Assembly (NCBI RefSeq): GCF_011074885.1 | Contig: NC_054690.1 | Coordinates: 1,679,001 to 1,743,000 of the forward strand | Source of the DNA: Brettanomyces bruxellensis | Taxonomy: Eukaryota > Ascomycota > Pichiomycetes > Pichiales > Pichiaceae | DNA length: 64,000 nucleotides | Reading direction: 5' to 3' | In this document: positions 58,329-64,000 of the stretch, piece by piece | How positions within the stretch are numbered: the first letter of the stretch is position 1 | How the letters are laid out: the number at the start of each line of letters is the position of its first letter | Translations under genes and position numbers: made by a program | Notes under the pieces: generated by a model | Database searches by the model: none | Told to the model about the DNA's origin: nothing | The model's input: the letters and a program-made list of their open reading frames with translations, nothing else

Positions 58329-59510
58329 ATGTCGGATAGCATCTTCAACGTTCAGGTGTTCTTCATTGTTCTCAGAGAATGTTTGGAGGCCGTGATTGTG
58401 ATTTCTGTGCTTTTGGCCTTTGTGAAGCAGTCGGTTGCAAAGGACAAGAAGCTTAAGAGAAAGTTGTACAAGCAGATTTGGTTCGGTGCAATTGCCGGTA
58501 TTGTAATCTGTCTAGGTATAGGTGGTGGTTTCATTGGTGCCTACTATTCGCTCGGTAAGGATCTCTGGTCCTCGTCCGAGGATCTTTGGGAGGGTATCTT
58601 CAGTATTATCGCCACCGTTTTGATCTCTATCATGGGTATTGCCATGCTCCGTATCAACAAGATGCAGAGAAAGTGGAGAATTAAAATTGCCAGAGCTTTA
58701 ACCACGCCCCCAGCAGAGAAATGGGGCCGGTTCAAGTTCAGCTACATCATGAAGAAGTACTCCATGTTCATCTTGCCCTTCATCACCACTCTAAGAGAAG
58801 GTTTGGAGGCCGTTGTCTTTGTTGGTGGTGTTGGTATTGGATCTCCAGCCAAGTCTTTCCCACTTCCAGTCATCTGTGGTTTGGTTGCAGGTATTCTTGT
58901 CGGTTACCTTCTTTACTACGGAGGTTCCACCACCTCCTTGCAGGTGTTCCTTTGTATTTCCACGTGTATTCTTTACTTGATCGCTGCCGGTTTGTTTTCC
59001 AGAGCCGTCTGGGACTTTGAAACCAATACTTTCAACAACAAGACCGGAGGAGATGCTTCCGAAAGCGGTTCTGGCCCTGGCTCTTATGATATCAAGAAGA
59101 GTGTCTGGCACGTCAACTGCTGCAACCCGGAAATCGATAACGGTTGGGATGTTTTCAATGCCTTGCTTGGATGGCAGAATTCCGCCACTTATGGCTCTGT
59201 CATCTCCTACAACGTCTATTGGTTGGCTCTCATCATCACCCTTGGCTTGATGCTCTTCCAGGAGAAGTATGGACACTTGCCATTCACCAAGAACTTGACT
59301 TTGGACAAGTTGAACCCAATGTACTACATCAAGCACAAGGATAGAGAGGATTTGACCGCTGAGGAGCAGGAGAAGTTGTTCAATGTTGCCAGAAACAAGC
59401 TCAACCAGGAGGCACAGCAGGCTGAGCAGGCTGGTGCTGATGTTGTTGTTGACAATGTTGATGGTGCCAGGGAAACTGACTCTCTCAACGATACCAAAAT
59501 CCACGCTTAA
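58329..59510 (+). CDS. FTR1: High-affinity iron permease Ftr1
   Basis: The 393-residue membrane protein has about seven membrane segments and both iron-binding REXLE motifs: RECLEAVIV in the first segment (about residue 15) and REGLEAVVF near 157-165. A further loop with acidic and Gly/Ser residues (about 240-258) and a C-terminal cytosolic tail rich in Glu/Gln are present. Ftr1 works with a multicopper ferroxidase (Fet3) at the plasma membrane to import oxidised iron. No ferroxidase gene is next to it here. The codon bias looks strong (many GGT, TTG, AAG), as expected for an abundant protein. Length matches yeast Ftr1 (404). Confidence 0.96.
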   Translation: MSDSIFNVQVFFIVLRECLEAVIVISVLLAFVKQSVAKDKKLKRKLYKQIWFGAIAGIVICLGIGGGFIGAYYSLGKDLWSSSEDLWEGIFSIIATVLISIMGIAMLRINKMQRKWRIKIARALTTPPAEKWGRFKFSYIMKKYSMFILPFITTLREGLEAVVFVGGVGIGSPAKSFPLPVICGLVAGILVGYLLYYGGSTTSLQVFLCISTCILYLIAAGLFSRAVWDFETNTFNNKTGGDASESGSGPGSYDIKKSVWHVNCCNPEIDNGWDVFNALLGWQNSATYGSVISYNVYWLALIITLGLMLFQEKYGHLPFTKNLTLDKLNPMYYIKHKDREDLTAEEQEKLFNVARNKLNQEAQQAEQAGADVVVDNVDGARETDSLNDTKIHA

Positions 59511-59986
59511 GCGTGTGCTTTCTTTATTTTTCGGCTATGTTTACTTTTCTGCTCTTTGAGAAACGTCTAGCCGCTTTTTATGGGTCGCCTGCACACGCAC
59601 AAACACACACACACACACACACACACAAATGCAGTCGGCTGGTAATTGTTGCGGCAAATACTCTCGTAAAGTGGAAATCCATGCTTAGTCGATGGACTCA
59701 TGTCTGATCTTGGTGTGCTTTTATCCTATGGATTCTTGCACACGATGATTCGATACTTTCTGGCAACTGGCTAAATGCTTCTTGCTTTGCTTTTCTGTTC
59801 TTTTTTGTTCAAATAGAGGTTTGCTTACTTCCGGGGATGATTTTGTTACGCTTTCTTTATCTTTTACTGCGTGATTCGATCAATCATTAATTCTACTATG
59901 ACGAATTATTTATGCTTCTACTTTGCACATCTTTGTATTCTTATTGTAGGTGGCGAGGTCTTGCTTGTTTGTCTTGCTTGTCTTGC
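59511..59986. other. Convergent intergenic FTR1 / membrane-protein gene, with a CA microsatellite
   Basis: These 476 bp between two stop codons include a (AC)n run of about 12 units (59603-59626), which should lie in the FTR1 3' UTR. No gene was recognised. Confidence 0.6.
59603..59626. repeat. (AC)12 microsatellite
   Basis: Pure AC dinucleotide run about 90 bp downstream of the FTR1 stop codon. Confidence 0.95.
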
Positions 59987-61623
59987 TCATTTCACGATGT
60001 TCTTGATATCACCCAACGCTCTTAGCTTTTTTGGTCTTTCTGACGACGCTTTTCTTGATGTAGAAAGTCTTCGTTTGAAGTTCTTTGTATCGCTAGCTAT
60101 ATTTATCCGTGGCACATTCTCTGTCTCTGTAGCTGTCTCCAAAGCGTTGATTATAATCATTAGTTCCTGCTTTTTAGACTGCGTTTGACTATTTCCATCT
60201 TCTGTTCTCATCAGAATAAAGCTATGAAGTCTTGGAAGTAGCTTCAAGCAAAACTTGGAATCTCCTATTAGCTGATTTGAGGAGTTAGCAAGAACAAGTT
60301 TGAGCATTTCAAGCTCAGTGGCCTCAACAGCTTTGGATGTGTCTGCATTTCTGTCATCATACCAATAATCAAAGCAAACGATTATGAAATCTTCGATTGA
60401 AATACTGCAAAGAACGGCAAATAAGCTTCTCAGACATTTCCCATACTGAATGTCTTCCGCTTGATATTGTATCCCCTGAATCATACTATTGACAAACTTC
60501 AAGTATATGGCACTATCCATGATTTCACTTTCGGCCTGATAGCTCATGAAATCGGATATTAATTGGAAGGACGCAGTTCTCACATGATTATTGGTAAGTT
60601 TACTTTCAATCAAGTTTGTCCAAAACCCATGATTTTCCACAATTTGATGGAAAATATTCGAGCTTCCGTTGAACTCTAGAGATAACGCAAATCTTAGCAT
60701 TTCAATGCGATAAACCAATTCTTCCTGGGTGAGACTCATCATCTCATCGTTATTTGATATGAGACTATTCATATCAATGTCATCTCTGTCAAATAAGATA
60801 TCCGAATTATCCGCTTGTCCGAAGCATGCATCTAAGTATGTGTCAATGTACTGTGGACCATTTTGGGCCAATTTAAATGTTTCTGTGTATGTGTTGACAA
60901 AATGATGAGGCTCCTTCTTTAAAATCACGTCTTCAACATTTTTGTCCTTTTCCTTATTGTCAGCCTCAATGTTTTCTCCATTGCAACTGGTTGCAAAACT
61001 GCTGCAACTGAAGTCATCATGCAACCCTGGATGATGTGTTTTCTTTCCTGTGACCTCATCGGTATAATAATGGTTCATGGATCTGGTAATGTCAGTTTCA
61101 TCCTCACTGTAGCAATGAAGAATACTGTCCCCATAATACTTTTCGGTCCCGTTTGTCGTCTGGCTAAGATCAAAATTGTTGAAAAAGTTTGAACTGCGTG
61201 AATCTTTCGTTTCTTGAAGTCGCTTATCCTGACCTATAATCTTCCTTTTGCTTTTTCGCCTGTCATTAATATAAAACAATAATGCCACACAGCTCATGAT
61301 GCCAATTATTGTGAAAACAAAGATTTGCACCCCTATGTAGAGCATCATTGTGGAAAACAAGGTATCCATGTCATTTGCTCTGTTGTTGTCACATGTCAAC
61401 TCACTAAAAGGAAGTTGCACTTCCAAAAGTTTTCTAGCTTCAGATTGTTGTGTATCTTTCCATGTTATATCTGGTTTAAATAAATTGGACTCTTTTTTGC
61501 TTTCATTGTCTTTATAAAATGTAATTGTTAGTACTCAGAGATTCGTATAACTTAATGTAAAATACTTTTATACGTACTGGTGGAATATGTAAGCCACTCA
61601 AACCATTCATCGAATGAAGCCAT
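59987..61623 (-). CDS. Single-span membrane protein, not recognised, two exons
   Basis: The unspliced frame has no suitable ATG at its start. Joining exon 1 (61578-61623, MASFDEWFEWLTYST plus one base) to exon 2 (59987-61509) through a consensus intron gives a 522-residue protein that stays in frame. It has one membrane segment near residues 66-92 (LFSTMMLYIGVQIFVFTIIG). A basic stop-transfer sequence (NDRRKSKRK), an acidic spacer and a helical C-terminal half (about 265-440, ELVYRIEMLRFALSLEFN onward) that looks like an ARM/HEAT-type bundle follow, then a basic tail (KRRLSTSRKASSERPKKLR). I do not recognise the family. The Trp-rich N-terminus is unusual. Confidence 0.7.
61510..61577 (-). other. 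Spliceosomal intron in the unknown membrane-protein gene
   Basis: 68-bp intron: donor GTACGT at 61577-61572, branch site TACTAAC at 61527-61533, acceptor AAG ending at 61510. The short branch-to-acceptor distance is normal for yeast. It splits codon 16 after its first base. Confidence 0.88.
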
Positions 61624-62037
61624 TTTGAATCCTTTTTGTCACAATCTAATTGGGGTAATTTCCTTTAACCTATTTTCTTCTGGAAGTTTGTAAATACTAA
61701 CAGAAGACGTTTCATCGAAATCCTCCTACTCTTTTTCTAAATAATTTCCTGTTTTGTCCACGAAAAAGACAACAAACAACAGTGAAGTAAAAAGGGGGAA
61801 AAAATAGCATGAAAGAGGGAAGTCGATTGACGCGACTACTATCTGGAGACGCATCTCATTGCTACCACTCATATGCTAGACCATAGTTCGAGCATAATCT
61901 ACTTATACACGGTGCAATCGTTATCGAATAAATATATTTTTCTGTAATAAATAAATGTCTTCAGTTATCCCCCATCAGGACTCCTTAAAGTGAGAAAATT
62001 AAAAAGTATAGAAAGAAGACCTATGGTATGTTTATGC
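61624..62037. promoter_or_regulatory. Intergenic between the membrane-protein gene and the complex I subunit
   Basis: These 414 bp contain the minus-strand promoter of the membrane-protein gene and the 3' region of the complex I gene. No other feature was recognised. Confidence 0.5.
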
Positions 62038-62452
62038 TTAAACAGTATTCTTGAAGTTTGCAGGACCCTTCTCGTATCTTGGAGGAACATTTCTGTCATA
62101 CTCAATTCCACCTGGTCTTCTAGGAGGAATAATTGGATCTGGATGCTGAAATTTCTCTAAAAGCTCTTCTGTGGTTTCAAATACTTTCTATGTCAATTAA
62201 TGCGATTCAAAAGCAATGTTAGTACAACGAACAAGAATCAATGATAAAAGCTAACCCCAATCTAATGCTTACCTGTAACTCTTTTGGATCTGATATGTCT
62301 CTATTCTGCTCAAAGCGAAGCTTTATCTCTGCCGCCTTTTCTCTGTAGAAATCAGTTCTGTTGATCCAATCATGTGCTGTCCTAAGTGAACGTCTGTAAA
62401 GAGACGACACGTATTTAAGATTCTGCGGCGAAAATGGAACCGGTGCCTTCAT
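62038..62452 (-). CDS. Complex I subunit NDUFB9/B22 type (LYR protein), two exons
   Basis: Exon 1 (62273-62452, 60 codons) and exon 2 (62038-62187) give 109 residues. The LYR motif (SSLYRRSLR, residues 16-24) is followed by FYREKAAEIKLRFEQN, RDISDPKELQ and, after the splice, ELLEKFQHPDPIIPPRRPGG. This is the B22/NDUFB9 pattern. The subunit binds mitochondrial acyl-carrier protein on the membrane arm of NADH:ubiquinone oxidoreductase. Neither exon alone shows the whole pattern, which supports the intron. Its presence means this yeast has respiratory complex I. I start at the only suitable ATG at 62452. Confidence 0.88.
62188..62272 (-). other. Spliceosomal intron in the complex I subunit gene
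   Basis: 85-bp intron: donor GTAAGC at 62272-62267, branch site TACTAAC at 62218-62224, acceptor TAG at 62190-62188. It lies between codons (phase 0) after Gln60. Confidence 0.92.
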
Positions 62453-63122
62453 TCTGTATGTATATGTTCAAAATTTTCTAAAAAGACCGATTGTAAGACG
62501 ATAATCCACACAACACGAAAAACAAAACAACTAGTTATATATCGACTGTGAAAACACCCAGCAATTGAGATCCATGCATGTGCACTGTCAGATAAACTTA
62601 TGGTCTTAATTTAAAATGTCAGTATCAAGTTACTTAATGACACAGAAGCTTATATCAATTATATGTCAATCATTTCGGTTTTTGTATACTTGAAGGTCTT
62701 TTTTTTTCTCCCAAAATTTGTTTTTCCTGCATTATTAGAGGCCGCAAGCGGAAAAGCGTGAAATAAGTAATAAAAGAAAAATAGCGTTCGCGCGAAAGCT
62801 CTTGTCGGTGTACAGGTGTGTGCACGCTATCGGTACGGGTAGAACATATTTAGCGTGAAGGAATAAATACGTATACGTCGTGATTTCGGCACTTGGTTTA
62901 TTACACTAGGCTTATAGAGTTGCTAAACATACACTCCGAGGACTTTCTGTTATACAATTAAGGCAGAGTCAATTTGCTGTTATTCCTATATCAAGGATTT
63001 TTGGAGAAGATTGAAATATACTTACGCATGTTTAAATATATGCATGGGAATCTCAAACGAAGAGACATATTTTAGGAGAACAATCGGGAGACCATTATCA
63101 ATAATTACTGAATTTAAAAGTC
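62453..63122. promoter_or_regulatory. Divergent promoter region: complex I subunit / acidic protein
   Basis: These 670 bp between divergent start codons have a T tract (62700-62707) and a GTTCGCGCGAAAGC inverted motif (62787-62800) but no gene. Both promoters should be here. Confidence 0.5.
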
Positions 63123-64000
63123 ATGGTAAATTCTAGTGGGCACAAAAGCAAGGAGAGTGTTAAAGGAGTATCCGAGAAAGTAAACAAGAATATGAACAAA
63201 GTGAAACGGAACAGCAAGAAAAGAAGTCGAACGGATCATCAAACAGATAAAGCAGACATAAATCAGATAAGCGATGAGGAAAGGGCAGAGGGAGTACGTA
63301 AGCATCAACAAGCAGGAAACACAGAAGTTTCGCATGTGGAAGAAGACACCAGTTTTATTGAAGATACGTATTCATACATGCCAGATTCTGTAAGTAGCTC
63401 AGATGGGGAGGGTCTTCTTATCAATAGAGGAAATATTACCGAGCAGGAGCTGATATCGCAGAATGCTGAAGATGTGAACCATATTTTGGAGGCGTATAAA
63501 GGAGAATCTCTAATTGCTGATGATGATAAAGTAAACGACAAGCACAGATTGTCGTTGGAGATTAAGGAAATGAATAAAAGCGGCGTGTCTGCGGAAGACA
63601 GTATTGTGATTGCTGAAAATTCAAGTGAAATGGGAGACGATGAGAGGGATGATGAAGATGATGAGGATGAACGGCAGGAAGAGGGAGTTAAAGAAGTGGA
63701 AGGTACAAATATAGAGAATGAGAATGAAAATGCAAGTAGAGAAAACCCAAAGAGCATATATGCTGGACGGATTGCAAATTTGGAGGCTCCAAGTGGAAGT
63801 CTGAGTAAGGAGAAGAAAAATGGAGGAAGCAAAAGTGGAGAGAAGAGAAGTGAGAAGAAAAGAGAAGAAAAGGAAAAAGAAGAAAGTGTTTCCAGGAGTC
63901 AGGAAAGTGAAATCATATTAGTAAGCGATGATGAAGATGATAATGTGCAAGTGACACAGAGCAGAAATGAGCAAACAAGTTCACCAAATAGCACTGTGGA
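63123..64000 (+). CDS. Acidic low-complexity protein with SUMO-interacting-like motif; 3' end outside window
   Basis: An ATG at 63123 opens a frame with no stop to the right edge, so at least 292 residues are visible. The protein starts basic (VNKNMNKVKRNSKKRSR) and continues with charged, Glu/Asp/Ser/Lys-rich, probably disordered sequence, with a run of acids near residues 180-192 (DDERDDEDDEDE). The sequence IILVSDDEDD (residues 264-273) has the hydrophobic-core-plus-acids form of a SUMO-interacting motif, as seen in SUMO-targeted ubiquitin ligases such as Slx5. No RING domain is visible because the gene is cut, so the family is unknown. Confidence 0.6.
   Translation, partial: MVNSSGHKSKESVKGVSEKVNKNMNKVKRNSKKRSRTDHQTDKADINQISDEERAEGVRKHQQAGNTEVSHVEEDTSFIEDTYSYMPDSVSSSDGEGLLINRGNITEQELISQNAEDVNHILEAYKGESLIADDDKVNDKHRLSLEIKEMNKSGVSAEDSIVIAENSSEMGDDERDDEDDEDERQEEGVKEVEGTNIENENENASRENPKSIYAGRIANLEAPSGSLSKEKKNGGSKSGEKRSEKKREEKEKEESVSRSQESEIILVSDDEDDNVQVTQSRNEQTSSPNSTV

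Overview
The window is a stretch of nuclear chromosome from a budding yeast (Saccharomycotina). Most of its genes are recognisable yeast housekeeping genes: CLU1, TRS85, RAX2, LSB3/YSC84, USE1, RRP42, TRM3, ATG16, MRM1, MRP51, FTR1 and BOR1. The three introns I could place use GTATGT, GTACGT or GTAAGC donors and TACTAAC branch sites. An intron-containing subunit of respiratory complex I (NDUFB9/B22 type) excludes the Saccharomyces/Kluyveromyces group, which lost complex I. CTG codons fall where leucine fits (for example the ELL of the KIC1 kinase domain), which argues against the CUG-Ser clade. A Pichiaceae yeast such as Brettanomyces or Ogataea is the best guess, but this is inference.

Layout. 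1-16.7 kb: the 3' part of CLU1 converges on a Tudor-SN (SND1) gene, followed on the minus strand by TRS85, RAX2 and a PEX28/PEX29-type peroxin. 16.9-29 kb: a class-2 DYRK (Pom1-like) kinase, a small unknown gene, an IBD2-like gene, the BOR1 transporter, the mitochondrial rRNA methylase MRM1 and the mitoribosomal protein MRP51. 29-41.6 kb: the KIC1-type GCK kinase, a PES4/MIP6-like RRM protein, LSB3 (one intron), USE1, a SET-domain methyltransferase and a small orphan ORF. 41.6-45.2 kb: a gene-free, AT-rich interval of about 3.5 kb without obvious repeats. 45-64 kb: an ATG32-like protein, RRP42, TRM3, ATG16, a MIL1-like alpha/beta-hydrolase relative, FTR1, an intron-containing membrane protein, the complex I subunit and the 5' part of an acidic protein running off the right edge.

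Themes. Two SpoU-type 2'-O-methyltransferases (MRM1, TRM3), two autophagy genes (ATG16 and a probable ATG32) and several membrane-trafficking genes (TRS85, USE1, LSB3, MIL1-like) are present. They are not operons and I see no functional cluster. Genes at the left look GC-richer than those from 38 to 64 kb, judged by eye.

The most unusual structure is the non-coding and repetitive DNA. Many intergenic spaces carry their own short AT-rich minisatellite (units of 13, 14, 15, 21, 24, 39 or 68 bp). The clearest is sixteen 14-bp units ending 46 bp before the KIC1 start codon. Coding repeats occur in TRS85, KIC1 and RAX2. The single most interesting region is the 41.6-45.2 kb gene desert, a candidate centromere. 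No rRNA, convincing tRNA, intact transposon or CRISPR array was seen.
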